This document shows, piece by piece, positions 18,441-27,219 of a stretch of 64,000 nucleotides of DNA; positions within the stretch are counted from its first letter, which is position 1; each line of letters opens with the position of its first letter. Where the stretch lies: NCBI RefSeq assembly GCF_040675875.1, contig NZ_JBEGII010000001.1:992001-1056000 (forward strand), given 5' to 3'. Source of the DNA: Microbacterium sp. LWO12-1.2 (GTDB taxonomy: Bacteria; Actinomycetota; Actinomycetes; Actinomycetales; Microbacteriaceae). The position numbers were made by a program, and so were the translations under genes. Below the pieces are notes generated by a model. That model worked only from the letters and a program-made list of their open reading frames with translations, searched no databases and was not told the DNA's origin.

Positions 18441-18810
18441 GGGGCTGATCGGTTTCGACAGCGCCTGTGAATCCACGAGAAGCGGGCCGAGGATGCAGAG
18501 TTATCTCGTAAACGCTCTCTGCAAAAAAATAGTTGCCGAAACCAAGCGCAACGACTTCGCCCTCGCTGCATAAGCGAGCCCGATAGTCCGTCAGGCCGTA
18601 TGTGATTCCGATACGGATCCTGGCGTCATTTAGGAATCTTGCTGCGTGATGGCGTCTGGACGTCACGTGGGACTCTTCCCAGGCTGGGCTCGTCGACTTA
18701 GGTGTCTGTGACAAAGGTCGGAGCCGAGCAGAACGTCTTCACAGACTGCGCCCGGAGAAGGCGTGGAGACTCAGCGTTGGACGGGGGTTCGATTCCCCCC
18801 AGCTCCACCA
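18441..18810 (+). ncRNA. ssrA: Transfer-messenger RNA (tmRNA)
   Basis: 370-nt one-piece tmRNA for rescue of stalled ribosomes. The 5' end GGGGCTGATCGGTTTCGAC and 3' end GGTTCGATTCCCCCCAGCT plus CCACCA form the alanine-type acceptor (GGGGCU with AGCUCC) and T arm. The tag region reads GCC GAA ACC AAG CGC AAC GAC TTC GCC CTC GCT GCA TAA from 18535, giving AETKRNDFALAA; the upstream TAGTT resembles the E. coli TAGTC before the resume codon. CCA is encoded. The -10 box is uncertain (TATTCT 18358-18363 or TGTAAT 18363-18368). Confidence 0.95.
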
Positions 18811-18823
18811 GGTCGCTGTCGCG

Positions 18824-18871
18824 AGAGAACCCCGCACCCCCTTGCTTTTGCAGGGAGGTGCGGGGTTCTCT
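18824..18871 (+). terminator. Rho-independent terminator of ssrA
   Basis: A 15-bp perfect stem (AGAGAACCCCGCACC, 18824-18838, with its complement at 18857-18871) begins 13 bp after the tmRNA 3' end. The loop includes an inner CCCTtgcttttgcAGGG. No long U-run follows. The rest of the gap to 19119 holds no gene. Confidence 0.75.
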
Positions 18872-19106
18872 GCGTGTGGGCCTCGGGATCCAGGCACTGG
18901 CGGATCCGGTGTGCAGGCGGGGCGGGTTTCGACGGGCGCATTCCTACCTTGTTCGTCGGTATCAACCCGCGATTCCGGTGAATTGGTCTCAATATTCAGT
19001 CACATGTAGGGGCTGAATCACTGTGCGCGGAAATGCTGCAATATTCGCGTTCCGAGTATTTGCCGCTCAGCGCAAATTCGCCATTTCTGGGGCTCTGAAG
19101 TCCTTG

Positions 19107-19112
19107 TAGCAT
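19107..19112 (+). promoter_or_regulatory. -10 element of the IclR-family gene (leaderless start)
   Basis: TAGCAT is seven bases before ATG 19120. The AT-richer 18960-19100 region upstream is the probable regulatory zone of the following cluster. Confidence 0.5.
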
Positions 19113-19119
19113 CCGACGT

Positions 19120-19872
19120 ATGTCTGAGGTCATATCGGCGGCCAAACCGCCGGTGGGGAGTTTCGACAGGGTTGCAAAGGTCCTGGTCGCCGTGTCGCGC
19201 ATGGATGCCCCACGCGTCGCTCAGATCGGCGCGCACACCGGCCTTCCCTCGAGTGCCGTCTATCGCTGTCTCACATCGCTGGTGGAGGCGGGGCTCGTCG
19301 AGGAGGGGCCGACACGAGGGCGCTACCACGCCGGTGTCGTGACGGTCGCATTGGCCGAGCGGTATCGGCGCAGCGTCCTCAACGGCGACGTCACATCTCG
19401 CACACTTCATGCGCTGGCGGCGCACACGCTGGAGTTCGCGGCGTTGCTGGTGCGTCGCGGCGATGACATCGTCTGCATCGACGCCGCGGACGGGTCCCGA
19501 GTGCTGCGCTGCACCTTCGTCGTGGGCGAGGTGGTGCCCATGGTCGCGGGAGCAAGCGCGAGCGCGATACTCGCCTTTCTTCCTGACGATGAGGCGGAGG
19601 GGGTTCTGGCGCGTCACGGCGTCGTCGGTTCGGACGCCTCTCGTGTGCTGATGTCGCGCGCCGATGTGCGCGAGCGGGGCTTCGCGACGAGTTCAGGCGA
19701 GGTGGACGAGGGGGTATGGGGCGTGGCCGCACCGGTGTTCAGAGAAGGCCTCGTGATCGGCGCTGTCGCCACAATGGCACCGGTGTTCCGAGCAGCCCGA
19801 CTTGCTCGTGCCGCCGCTGCAGCGACGGTGATGGCGGCGAAGGCCCTCTCCGAGCAGGGGCTCCGCCTCTGA
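19120..19872 (+). CDS. IclR-family transcriptional regulator
   Basis: 250 residues: an N-terminal winged helix (VAKVLVAVSRMDAPRVAQIGAHTGLPSSAVYRCLTSLVEAGLVEE) and a C-terminal effector-binding domain that recalls GAF folds (ending FREGLVIGAVATMAPVFR). IclR proteins sense small carboxylates or their CoA esters and usually control the adjacent catabolic operon. Here that is the permease-aminotransferase-oxidoreductase set on the same strand, starting 114 bp downstream. No operator is unambiguous. Confidence 0.88.
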   Translation: MSEVISAAKPPVGSFDRVAKVLVAVSRMDAPRVAQIGAHTGLPSSAVYRCLTSLVEAGLVEEGPTRGRYHAGVVTVALAERYRRSVLNGDVTSRTLHALAAHTLEFAALLVRRGDDIVCIDAADGSRVLRCTFVVGEVVPMVAGASASAILAFLPDDEAEGVLARHGVVGSDASRVLMSRADVRERGFATSSGEVDEGVWGVAAPVFREGLVIGAVATMAPVFRAARLARAAAAATVMAAKALSEQGLRL

Positions 19873-19986
19873 CCCCCACCTTCTGCACGATCTCAGACCA
19901 TCCGATGGCTCGGTGTCCCGCTGCTCGTCGCGCACTGCGACGATGCACGCCGCCGTCCTCGGACAACCGAAAGGAGAGTTGACACG

Positions 19987-21474
19987 ATGATGAGTCAACA
20001 GACGACGACGACCGGGACCCTGGTCATCGAGCGGAGAACCATCGATATGGTGCCGACGAATGAGCGGCACGGCACTCCGTGGAGCCAGTTCACGCTCTGG
20101 TTCGGCGGGAACATGCAGATCACGGCGATCGTGACGGGGCTGATCGCGGTCGCGATCTTCCACGCAGAGCCGCTCACAGCCATCATCGCCGTACTCCTGG
20201 GCAACGTCATCGGCGGGGTCACCATGGCGTTGCACTCGGGACAGGGCCCACGCATGGGTCTGCCGCAGATGATCTCGAGTCGCGCGCAGTTCGGCGTGAT
20301 AGGCGCGACGCTCCCACTCGTCCTCGTCATCTGCATGTACCTGGGATTCGCGTCGACCGGTGCCGCCTTGGCCGGGGATGCCATCAGTCACCTCCTCGGG
20401 TTGCCTTCCACCGCCGGCTCCGCTCCCGTCGTCGGGATTCTCATCTTCGGTGCGCTGACGGTGATCGTCTCCGTCTTCGGCTACCAGCTCATTCACGTGA
20501 TGGGACGGATCGCAACCGTCGCGGGGATCCTCGGATTCGCGTACCTATTCTTCCAGCTCTTCGCGAACTACGACGTCGGTGCGAGCTTCGGAGAAGGCGC
20601 GACGGATGCCGCGACGTTCATGGTGTGTCTGACGCTCGGAGCGAGCTGGCAGATGACGTACGCACCGTACGTCGCCGACTACTCGCGATACCTGCCCGCG
20701 GACACCCCGGTGTCGACGACCTTCTGGTCGACGTTCCTCGGCAGCGTCACCGGAACGCAGATCTCGATGACACTGGGCATCCTGATCGGCGCGGTCTCGG
20801 GGGAGGCCCTCCTCGGAGGACCTGTGGGCTTCGTCGGCCACCTGGCAGGGCCGGCCGCTGCGGCGTTCGTGATCTACCTCGTGATCATCGTCGGCAAGCT
20901 CACGGCCAACACTCTCAACGCCTACGGCGGCATCATGAGCACAGTGACGGTGATCACGAGCTTCAACGCGGAGACCCGGATCTCCTCTCGAGCGCGCTCG
21001 ATCTACATCGTCGTGTTCGTCGCCTTGACAATGGTCATCGCGATCGCCGCGAGCGCGGACTTCCTGAACAACTTCAAGAACTTCGTGCTTCTGCTTCTCG
21101 CGGTATTCATCCCGTGGAGCATCATCAATCTGGTCGACTACTACCTGGTCTCCAAGGAGCGCATCGACATTCCCGCACTCTATGACCGGCGGGGGCGCTA
21201 TGGAGCGGTCAACTGGACGGCACTGGTCTCGTACGCGATCGGCATCGTCGTGCAGATCCCCTTCCTGACGAGCGACACCTACAGCGTGCTGGGCACGTTC
21301 AACGGGCCGTTGGCCGATGTGATGGGCGGTATCGACGTCTCGTGGGCTGTGTCGATGATCGTCACCTTCGCGGTCTACTACCCGTGGGCGAAGCGCACGA
21401 TGAGACCGCCGTCGAGCATGATCTACCCGCGCAACTACTCGCCCGAGCAGACCGGGCAGATCCCGGTGGTCTGA
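19987..21474 (+). CDS. NCS1-family permease (purine/cytosine type)
   Basis: 495-residue secondary transporter with about 12 transmembrane helices. The N-terminal signature VPTNERHGTPWSQFTLWFGGNMQ belongs to the CodB/PurP-like nucleobase:cation symporter-1 subgroup rather than to the hydantoin (Mhp1) subgroup. GQGPRMGLPQMISSRAQFG in the first loop is also typical. The start ATG 19987 (a second ATG follows at 19990) has AAAGGAGA about ten bases upstream. It heads an operon with the aminotransferase and flavoprotein genes, so its substrate may be an N-containing compound processed by them. Confidence 0.85.
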   Translation: MMSQQTTTTGTLVIERRTIDMVPTNERHGTPWSQFTLWFGGNMQITAIVTGLIAVAIFHAEPLTAIIAVLLGNVIGGVTMALHSGQGPRMGLPQMISSRAQFGVIGATLPLVLVICMYLGFASTGAALAGDAISHLLGLPSTAGSAPVVGILIFGALTVIVSVFGYQLIHVMGRIATVAGILGFAYLFFQLFANYDVGASFGEGATDAATFMVCLTLGASWQMTYAPYVADYSRYLPADTPVSTTFWSTFLGSVTGTQISMTLGILIGAVSGEALLGGPVGFVGHLAGPAAAAFVIYLVIIVGKLTANTLNAYGGIMSTVTVITSFNAETRISSRARSIYIVVFVALTMVIAIAASADFLNNFKNFVLLLLAVFIPWSIINLVDYYLVSKERIDIPALYDRRGRYGAVNWTALVSYAIGIVVQIPFLTSDTYSVLGTFNGPLADVMGGIDVSWAVSMIVTFAVYYPWAKRTMRPPSSMIYPRNYSPEQTGQIPVV

Positions 21475-21511
21475 CGTGTCATCACATGACACTGCGACCA
21501 GAGGAGCCCTC

Positions 21512-22633
21512 ATGACGACAACACGAGACGAGCACGCCGACAGCGTGCAGCCTCTCCCGGAGATCAGCCGTCTGCCCCGCTATCGTCCCGGCAAGCCGGT
21601 GATCGAGCGCCCAGGGCTGGTGGGGTTCAAGCTCTCCTCGAATGAGAGCCCCTTCGCACCGCTCCCTGGCGTGATCGCGGCGATGCGGCAGGCTGATCGC
21701 CTGAACATCTACCCGGATCCGACCGCGTCGCCCCTGCGGGAGAAGCTCGCCGATCTCCTGGGAGTCCGTGCGTCCAACATCGTGGCCGGGACGGGAAGTC
21801 TGGCGGTGCTGAACGACGTTCTGCAGGCGTTCGCGGGACGTCGCACCGACGGCACGGTGGACGAGGTCGTGTACGCCTGGCGGTCGTTCGAGTCCTACCC
21901 GATCTCGGTCGGTCAGACCGGAGCGCGAGGCGTTCCGGTGGCGCTTCGTCCCGACATGACGCACGACCTCGAGGGCATGCTCGCGGCGGTGACCGAGCGA
22001 ACGAGAGTGCTGATCCTGTGCACCCCCAACAATCCGACAGGCCCCGCGCTCCGCCACACCGAGGTCAGGCACTTCCTCGCCCGGCTGCCGTCGCACGTGC
22101 TCGTCGTGATCGACGAGGCGTACGTCGAGTACGTGCGTGGCGGCGATCGGCTGGACGCGATGGCGCTGCATCACGAGTTCGCCAACGTGCTCGTGCTGCG
22201 CACCTTCTCCAAAGCTCACGGGCTTGCAAGCCTGCGTGTGGGGTACTGCATCGCGCGAGAGCACGTCATCCAGTATCTGGAGGCCGTCGCAGTGCCGTTC
22301 TCAGTTCCGCATGCGGCACAGATGGCGGCGATCGCCTCATTGGAGGCTCTGCCGGAGGTGCTCGAACGGGTCGAGCAGACCGTGCAGGAGCGAGAGTGGT
22401 TTCGCCAGGAGCTTTCGAGCCTGGGGCTACGTGTCCCGGATGCGCAGGGGAACTTCGTCTGGTTGCCGCTGGGCGGGCGTTCAGCCGAGTTCACCGCGAT
22501 CTGCAATGCGCAGGCGGTCGCGGTGCGTCAGTTCGGTGCAGAGGGGGTCCGGGTGTCCGTCGGCGTGCGTGCGGCACATGAACGGGTGCTCGATGTCGCC
22601 CGCGATCTCGCGTTGTCGAGCGTGAAGGAGTAG
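21512..22633 (+). CDS. PLP-dependent aminotransferase, histidinol-phosphate aminotransferase-like
   Basis: 373-residue fold-type I aminotransferase of the HisC/aromatic aminotransferase group: KLSSNESPFAP, GTGSLAVLND, CTPNNPTG, VIDEAYVEYV, the PLP-binding K234 in FSKAHGLASLRVGY, and a late arginine for the carboxylate. No histidine-biosynthetic genes are nearby, so it is probably a catabolic or aromatic-acid aminotransferase in the permease operon. ATG 21512 has GAGGAG at 21501-21506. The next gene begins five bases after the stop. Confidence 0.85.
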   Translation: MTTTRDEHADSVQPLPEISRLPRYRPGKPVIERPGLVGFKLSSNESPFAPLPGVIAAMRQADRLNIYPDPTASPLREKLADLLGVRASNIVAGTGSLAVLNDVLQAFAGRRTDGTVDEVVYAWRSFESYPISVGQTGARGVPVALRPDMTHDLEGMLAAVTERTRVLILCTPNNPTGPALRHTEVRHFLARLPSHVLVVIDEAYVEYVRGGDRLDAMALHHEFANVLVLRTFSKAHGLASLRVGYCIAREHVIQYLEAVAVPFSVPHAAQMAAIASLEALPEVLERVEQTVQEREWFRQELSSLGLRVPDAQGNFVWLPLGGRSAEFTAICNAQAVAVRQFGAEGVRVSVGVRAAHERVLDVARDLALSSVKE

Positions 22634-22638
22634 GACCG

Positions 22639-24090
22639 ATGGAGGATGTGCAGAAGCCTGCGGACGGGGAAGACGATCTGCGGGGGCTCATCGACGTGCT
22701 GGAGCGCGCCTTGCCGGGCCGGGTGCTGTGGAGCGCTGCCGACACGAGCGACTACTCGCACGACCGCTCCCATCACGCGTGGGCTCCCGCGGCCGCCGTG
22801 GTGCGGGCGACGACGACGGATGACGTTGCGACGACGGTGCGGGCATGCCATGCCGCGGGAGTGCCCGTGATCGCACGGGGCACGGGCACAGGTCTGGAGG
22901 GCGGAGCCAACGCGCTCCCGGGTGATGCGGATCCGGTCACTGGAGTCGTCCCACCCCGGTCGAGAGTCGTGATCATCGAGCTGCGGGGGATGAATCGCAT
23001 CCTGCGGGTCGACCCGGACTCCGCAGATGCGACGGTCGAAGCGGGTGTACGTCGGAGCGAGCTCAACCCGGTGCTGGCCGCTCATGGTCTGCAGTTCGTG
23101 GCGGGCCCTGGCGTGGACGCGTCGATCGGAGGGATGGCCGCGACGCGGGCCAGCGGGACGAACGCCGTCAAGTACGGCACCATGGCCGAGAACGTCCGCG
23201 GACTCACGGTGGTCATGGCGGATGGCTCGGTCGTGAGGACTGGCGGTCGCGCGCGCAAGTCATCGGCCGGGTACGACCTCACCCACTTGTTCGTCGGTTC
23301 GGAGGGCACCCTCGGGATCATCACCGAGCTCACGCTACGGCTGACACCGATACCCGAGGCTCGTACGCTCACGGTGCTGTCCTTCCCCTCTGTCGAGGCG
23401 GCGGCGCGTGTGGTGCAGCGCTGCCTGCAGGTGGGCGTCGACCTGGCCCGCGCTGAACTGCTCGACGCCGTGCAGATCGCGGCGATCAACGCGTACTCGC
23501 ACACCGGCTTCCGAGAGACATCGACCTTGTTCGTGGAGCTGAGCGGTGAGGCGAGGACTCTCGAGGGGCAAGCGCTACGACTCGATGTCATCGCGGACGC
23601 CGCGGGGGTGCTCGAGCGTCGGAAGATCGATCCTGCGGACCAGGAGAGGGTGTGGCAGGTACGTCATGATGCCCTCCCTGCCGCTCAGGCGCTCCGCCCC
23701 GATTCGTACACCTGGTCGACCGATGTCTGCGTGCCGATCGCTCATCTCGCTCAGTGCATCACTGAGACGCAGGCTGACATCGAATCCAGCGGGCTCCTCG
23801 CCCCGATCGCCGGGCATGTGGGGGATGGCAACTTCCACCTCGCGTTCGTCCTTGCGAACGGGGATGACGTGGAGCGGCAACGCGCGGCCGGACTGTACCG
23901 ACGGATGATCCGCCGGGCGCTCTCCTTCGGAGGAACGTGCTCGGGTGAGCACGGTATCGGCGAGGGCAAGATGTCGGATCTGATCGATGAGCATCCGACC
24001 GGGGTCCCGGTGATGCGTGCCATCAAGCGAGCTCTCGATCCGGAGGGGATCCTCAACCCCGGAAAGATGGTCGACAGCGCCGGGGAGTGA
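22639..24090 (+). CDS. FAD-binding oxidoreductase (GlcD/D-lactate dehydrogenase-like)
   Basis: 483 residues of the VAO/PCMH flavoprotein family: an N-terminal FAD-binding part (PVIARGTGTGLEGGANA, GMAATRASGTNAVKYGTMAENV), the C-terminal linked-oxidase domain with metal/active-site motifs GHVGDGNFH and GGTCSGEHGIGEGK. Relatives oxidise D-2-hydroxyacids such as D-lactate or glycolate to 2-oxoacids. Coupled to the aminotransferase it could turn an imported hydroxyacid into an amino acid (inference). It ends three bases from the convergent DapA-like gene. Confidence 0.85.
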   Translation: MEDVQKPADGEDDLRGLIDVLERALPGRVLWSAADTSDYSHDRSHHAWAPAAAVVRATTTDDVATTVRACHAAGVPVIARGTGTGLEGGANALPGDADPVTGVVPPRSRVVIIELRGMNRILRVDPDSADATVEAGVRRSELNPVLAAHGLQFVAGPGVDASIGGMAATRASGTNAVKYGTMAENVRGLTVVMADGSVVRTGGRARKSSAGYDLTHLFVGSEGTLGIITELTLRLTPIPEARTLTVLSFPSVEAAARVVQRCLQVGVDLARAELLDAVQIAAINAYSHTGFRETSTLFVELSGEARTLEGQALRLDVIADAAGVLERRKIDPADQERVWQVRHDALPAAQALRPDSYTWSTDVCVPIAHLAQCITETQADIESSGLLAPIAGHVGDGNFHLAFVLANGDDVERQRAAGLYRRMIRRALSFGGTCSGEHGIGEGKMSDLIDEHPTGVPVMRAIKRALDPEGILNPGKMVDSAGE

Positions 24091-24093
24091 GCG

Positions 24094-24996
24094 TCATCCC
24101 GTGAGCCCGAGCTCTTCGACGACGGCAATGACGCGGTGACGCTGTTCGTCGTCGAGCCCGCGAATCGGCAGCGGAAGGCAGCGCGACGGGGCGAGGCCGA
24201 GGTGCTCGGCGACAGCGGCGATCACCCGCAGGCTGCCTCCGAACTCCGCGAAGAGACTCCACAGGGGTGCGAGGCGTGTGGACTCGGCTGCGGCTGCTTC
24301 GAAGGCGCCAACCTGACTGTTCCGGGTGATCTGCACGGCGGGAGAAGGCAGAGCGCCGGCCACGACCGAGTACCAGGCAGCGCAGCCTGCCGCGAGGCCC
24401 GCAGCGCCGAAGGCGTCGCCCGACACTCCCACCGTCACCTCCGGCGGGATCGCCGCGCGGATCTCGGCAATGTGCGCGCGGGCAGCTTCCGCATCACGGG
24501 GAACACCGGGGATCTTGATCGACGCGATGCCGGTAAGTTCCGCGATGCGCCCATAGAGCTCCGTCGAGAAGGCGAAGTGCGTGGTGCCGGGATTGTCGTA
24601 GACGATCACCGGCAGCCCGGTGTGTGCGGTGACGGTTTCATACAGGCCGAACACGTCGTCCTGGGTCAGCGGCTGATACGTCATGGGTGCCAGGAGGAGG
24701 CCGGCTGCTCCCGCTCTCTCCGCGCTTTCGGCGTGGGCGAGCACCTCCGAGGTGCGGAGGGCGCTGATGCCGACGAAGACGGGTGTGCGAGCGGCGTGCT
24801 CTACGGCGAGGCGGGCGACGCGAGCGCGCTCGATCGGGCTGAGGTAGGCCGCGCATCCGGTGGAACCCAGCGCGGTGATCGAGTCGACATCGCTCGCTGC
24901 GAGTCGCTCCACCAGGCCGGCGAAGGCGCGTTCGTCGACGGTGTCGCCCTGCAACGGGGTGAGAGGGAAGGCGCTGAGACCCGTGAAGAGCGACAT
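24094..24996 (-). CDS. DapA/N-acetylneuraminate lyase superfamily aldolase
   Basis: 300-residue class I aldolase paralogous to dapA. It keeps the catalytic tyrosine Y133 in VYDNPGTTH and the Schiff-base lysine K161 in ASIKIPGVP, and has GSTGCAAYL in place of GTTGE. Because a true dapA is present at 754, this copy is likely catabolic, cleaving or condensing a pyruvate-derived compound. It faces the permease operon end to end. ATG 24996 is supported by a TAGGCT box six bases upstream. Confidence 0.83.
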   Translation of the reverse strand: MSLFTGLSAFPLTPLQGDTVDERAFAGLVERLAASDVDSITALGSTGCAAYLSPIERARVARLAVEHAARTPVFVGISALRTSEVLAHAESAERAGAAGLLLAPMTYQPLTQDDVFGLYETVTAHTGLPVIVYDNPGTTHFAFSTELYGRIAELTGIASIKIPGVPRDAEAARAHIAEIRAAIPPEVTVGVSGDAFGAAGLAAGCAAWYSVVAGALPSPAVQITRNSQVGAFEAAAAESTRLAPLWSLFAEFGGSLRVIAAVAEHLGLAPSRCLPLPIRGLDDEQRHRVIAVVEELGLTG

Positions 24997-25002
24997 GATC
25001 TC

Positions 25003-25008
25003 AGCCTA
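25003..25008 (-). promoter_or_regulatory. -10 element of the DapA-like gene, overlapping upstream stop codon
   Basis: Minus-strand TAGGCT, six bases, then ATG 24996. Its TAG is the stop codon of the upstream GNAT gene. Confidence 0.5.
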
Positions 25009-25515
25009 CGAGGCTCCGGGCGCTTCCAGCTCGAGCACCCACTCGTTCATCACGAGCTCGGCGCCCCGGAATGTCGCGGTGGTGGTGCCGAGCAGCTGGA
25101 ATCCGGCGCTGCGGCAGATGGCGTTCGACGCAGGGTTGTCGGTCTCGGGGCATGCGAGGAGCAGGTGTCTGTCCCCCCGGTGGCGGCGCACATCGTCGAG
25201 CAGCAGGACGATCGCGCGGCTCGCGATACCTTGCCCTTGGGCTTCCGGGAGGACGAACCACCCGGTCTCGAGGGCTTCCTGCTCCCGCCAGCTCACGTTC
25301 CAGTAGCCGATGGACCCGACTGCCCGCGTGCCCTGCAGGATCACGAACATCCGGGCTTCACCGTTATCGGCGTAGCGGAGATATCGAGCGTGGCGATCGG
25401 CGACATCCGCGTCGGACTCCGGACCGTTCAGATGGGCGGTCATCGCCGCAGTGTTCGCGCGGTGCAGCAGCCAGAGGTCGTCGTCTCTCCAGAGGCGGAG
25501 CGCGATGTCTGTCAT
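25006..25515 (-). CDS. GNAT-family N-acetyltransferase
   Basis: 169 residues: IALRLWRDDDLWLLHRAN start, then GYWNVSWREQEALETGWFVLPEAQGQGIASRA, which holds the acetyl-CoA loop (QGQGIA), and NPASNAICRSAGF motif B. This resembles RimJ/RimL-type acetyltransferases. The substrate is unknown. ATG 25515 is chosen where the family begins; the frame is open further upstream to 25869 without similarity. Its stop codon overlaps the promoter of the downstream aldolase gene. Confidence 0.83.
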   Translation of the reverse strand: MTDIALRLWRDDDLWLLHRANTAAMTAHLNGPESDADVADRHARYLRYADNGEARMFVILQGTRAVGSIGYWNVSWREQEALETGWFVLPEAQGQGIASRAIVLLLDDVRRHRGDRHLLLACPETDNPASNAICRSAGFQLLGTTTATFRGAELVMNEWVLELEAPGAS

Positions 25516-25592
25516 GTCTCGAGGCTCGCACGAGGCGCCGACATCGCAGGAGCTTACGCCAGTGCGGAGGTGTCCGTGATCGGTCGGGGAGC

Positions 25593-26174
25593 TCAGCCGG
25601 CCCACTCGATCAGGACCAGACCCTGGCGGGTGTCGGCGAGCTTCACCCACCCGTCGTGGAACAGATACGTCATGCCGTAGCCGTCGTCGTCGGTGCCCAT
25701 CGAGTACTGCGGATCTTCGGTGATGTAGGTGCCTTCGGAGCCGTCTTCGCGCGTCCACCCCGAGGCGAGCAGCGCGGCTTGGGCGGCGGTCGCGTCCTCG
25801 GGGCTGATCTCGGACCATCCGTACAGCTGACCGTGGTCCGAACCGACCTCGTAGTCCGCCCAGAAGCACAGCAGCCCCTCGGTGAGTTCGACGTCGCCGA
25901 TCACGAAGTCCTTGGGCTTCGCGGTCCAGCCGGCGATCGTGAGCGCCTCGACCGTCCCTGCGGAGATCATCGACTCGCAGGTGAGCTCCGCATCCGGCTC
26001 CTCGGGGGCGGGAGTATCGATCGGCGCGGCGGTTGCCCGGGGCGTCGGAGTCGAGGCGTCAGCGGTCGGAGACGGCGCGGGTTCGGCGGGACCGGCGCAC
26101 GCGGTGAGGGCGGCGAGAAGAAGGAGGGCTCCCGCTGTCGCGGAGGTGATGCGGGGGATCATCGCGGGCCTCAT
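25593..26174 (-). CDS. Predicted lipoprotein
   Basis: 193 residues with a type II signal peptide: hydrophobic stretch SATAGALLLLAAL then lipobox LTAC with C26 as the lipidated residue. A Pro/Ala/Thr-rich spacer follows, then a soluble domain of about 130 residues of unknown fold. It should sit on the outer face of the membrane. It starts eight bases after the hisN-like gene stops, in the same direction, so the two are probably one operon. I do not recognise a family. Confidence 0.72.
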   Translation of the reverse strand: MRPAMIPRITSATAGALLLLAALTACAGPAEPAPSPTADASTPTPRATAAPIDTPAPEEPDAELTCESMISAGTVEALTIAGWTAKPKDFVIGDVELTEGLLCFWADYEVGSDHGQLYGWSEISPEDATAAQAALLASGWTREDGSEGTYITEDPQYSMGTDDDGYGMTYLFHDGWVKLADTRQGLVLIEWAG

Positions 26175-26182
26175 GGTTCGGA

Positions 26183-26980
26183 TCAGTCGTGCAACAGGGA
26201 GAGGAACGCCTCGTGGAGGACGCCGTTGGTTGCGAGCGTCGATCGAGCCGAGATCGTCTCAGAACCGTCGTAGGCGGTCATCCGTCCGCCGGCCTCGCGA
26301 ACGATCGGGACCGCGGCGGCGATGTCGTACTCCTTGACGTCGAACTCGGCGACCATCTCGAGGCGCCCCTCGGCGAGCAGCATGTACGAGTAGACATCGC
26401 CGTACGCTCGGTCCCTCCAAACTCGGGAGGAGAGGCGGACCAGATCGTCGAGATGTCCGGCATCAGCCCACTGCGCGATGCTCTGGAAGCTCACGCTCGC
26501 GTCGTCGAGCACCGCTACGGCCGAGACGCCGAGCCGCCGCGGCTCCGCGTCCGTGGCCGTCCACGCTCCTGCGCCCGTGGAAGCCCACCAGCGACGCCCG
26601 AGGGCGGGCATGCTGACGACGCCAACCTGCGGGACGCCGTCGATCGCAAGGGCGATCATGGTGCCCCACAGCGGTACGCCGCGGAGGAAGTTCGCCGTGC
26701 CGTCGATCGGATCGATGATCCATTGCCGATGCGTATCGCCCTCTGCCCCGAACTCCTCTCCGAAGATGCCATCGTCCGGTCGTTCGGTGGCCAGGAGCGC
26801 GCGGATCGCTCGTTCCGTCGCGAGGTCCGCGTCGGTGACATGCGAGTTGTCGGCTTTGGTCGAGATCACCAGATCGGCGGCATCGAACTTCGGCAGGGAC
26901 TGCTGATCGGCCGCGTCGGCGAGCCGGAGGGCGAGTTCGAGGTCGGCGCGGAGGGCGTCAGCGGGGGAGGAGACGGTCAC
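26183..26980 (-). CDS. hisN: Inositol monophosphatase family protein, HisN-type histidinol-phosphatase
   Basis: 265-residue Mg-dependent phosphatase. Metal ligands are visible: K-D at STKADNSHVTDAD, the GEE pair (E75-E76), DPIDGTANF at 90-98 and the late EYDIAAAVPI motif (WD/YD). Actinobacterial HisN (histidinol-phosphate phosphatase) proteins look like this, but inositol monophosphatase activity is also possible. GTG 26980 is preferred over 27028 because TATCCT lies six bases before it and the usual protein begins there. Confidence 0.8.
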   Translation of the reverse strand: MTVSSPADALRADLELALRLADAADQQSLPKFDAADLVISTKADNSHVTDADLATERAIRALLATERPDDGIFGEEFGAEGDTHRQWIIDPIDGTANFLRGVPLWGTMIALAIDGVPQVGVVSMPALGRRWWASTGAGAWTATDAEPRRLGVSAVAVLDDASVSFQSIAQWADAGHLDDLVRLSSRVWRDRAYGDVYSYMLLAEGRLEMVAEFDVKEYDIAAAVPIVREAGGRMTAYDGSETISARSTLATNGVLHEAFLSLLHD

Positions 26981-26986
26981 GGTCCC

Positions 26987-26992
26987 AGGATA
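26987..26992 (-). promoter_or_regulatory. -10 element of the hisN-like gene (leaderless start)
   Basis: Minus-strand TATCCT, six bases, then GTG 26980. Confidence 0.5.
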
Positions 26993-27071
26993 GTCGTCCA
27001 CCCGAATCGGCGCGTCGTGCGGCGTCATGAAGCCGGCGATGACGACGAGCCCCTGAGAGGACCTCGAAAGC

Positions 27072-27110
27072 AGAAAAGCCTCACGAATCTGGCGAGAGAT
27101 TCATGAGGCT
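27072..27110 (-). terminator. Rho-independent terminator of tRNA-Lys
   Basis: On the minus strand AGCCTCA/TGAGGCT and GAATCT/AGATTC arms (one C-A mismatch) enclose a six-base loop, followed by TTTTCT. It starts seven bases after the tRNA 3' end. Confidence 0.8.
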
Positions 27111-27116
27111 GATCCG

Positions 27117-27189
27117 TGCACCCCCTCGGACTTGAACCGAGAACCCACTGATTAAGAGTCAGTTGCTCTGCCGATTGAGCTAGAGGTGC
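27117..27189 (-). tRNA. tRNA-Lys (anticodon CTT)
   Basis: 73-nt tRNA without encoded CCA. Acceptor GCACCTC pairs with GGGGTGC; D arm AGCTCAATCGGCAGAGC; anticodon stem ACTGA/TCAGT with loop CTCTTAA, giving CTT; T arm GGTTCAAGTCC. It decodes AAG. The discriminator base is A. The promoter and terminator are both recognisable, so it is a single-gene transcript. Confidence 0.95.
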
Positions 27190-27219
27190 GTTTTCCGGGA
27201 TGACCCCGGCCGAGGAATT

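Noticed and set aside
17929..18573. Open frame running across the SIMPL gene into tmRNA
   Set aside because: Antisense to a recognisable gene, and its end lies inside the tmRNA, where the tag reading frame explains the stop.
18441..18871. ssrA as an integration (att) site
   Set aside because: No integrase, no duplicated tmRNA 3' end and ordinary genes follow.
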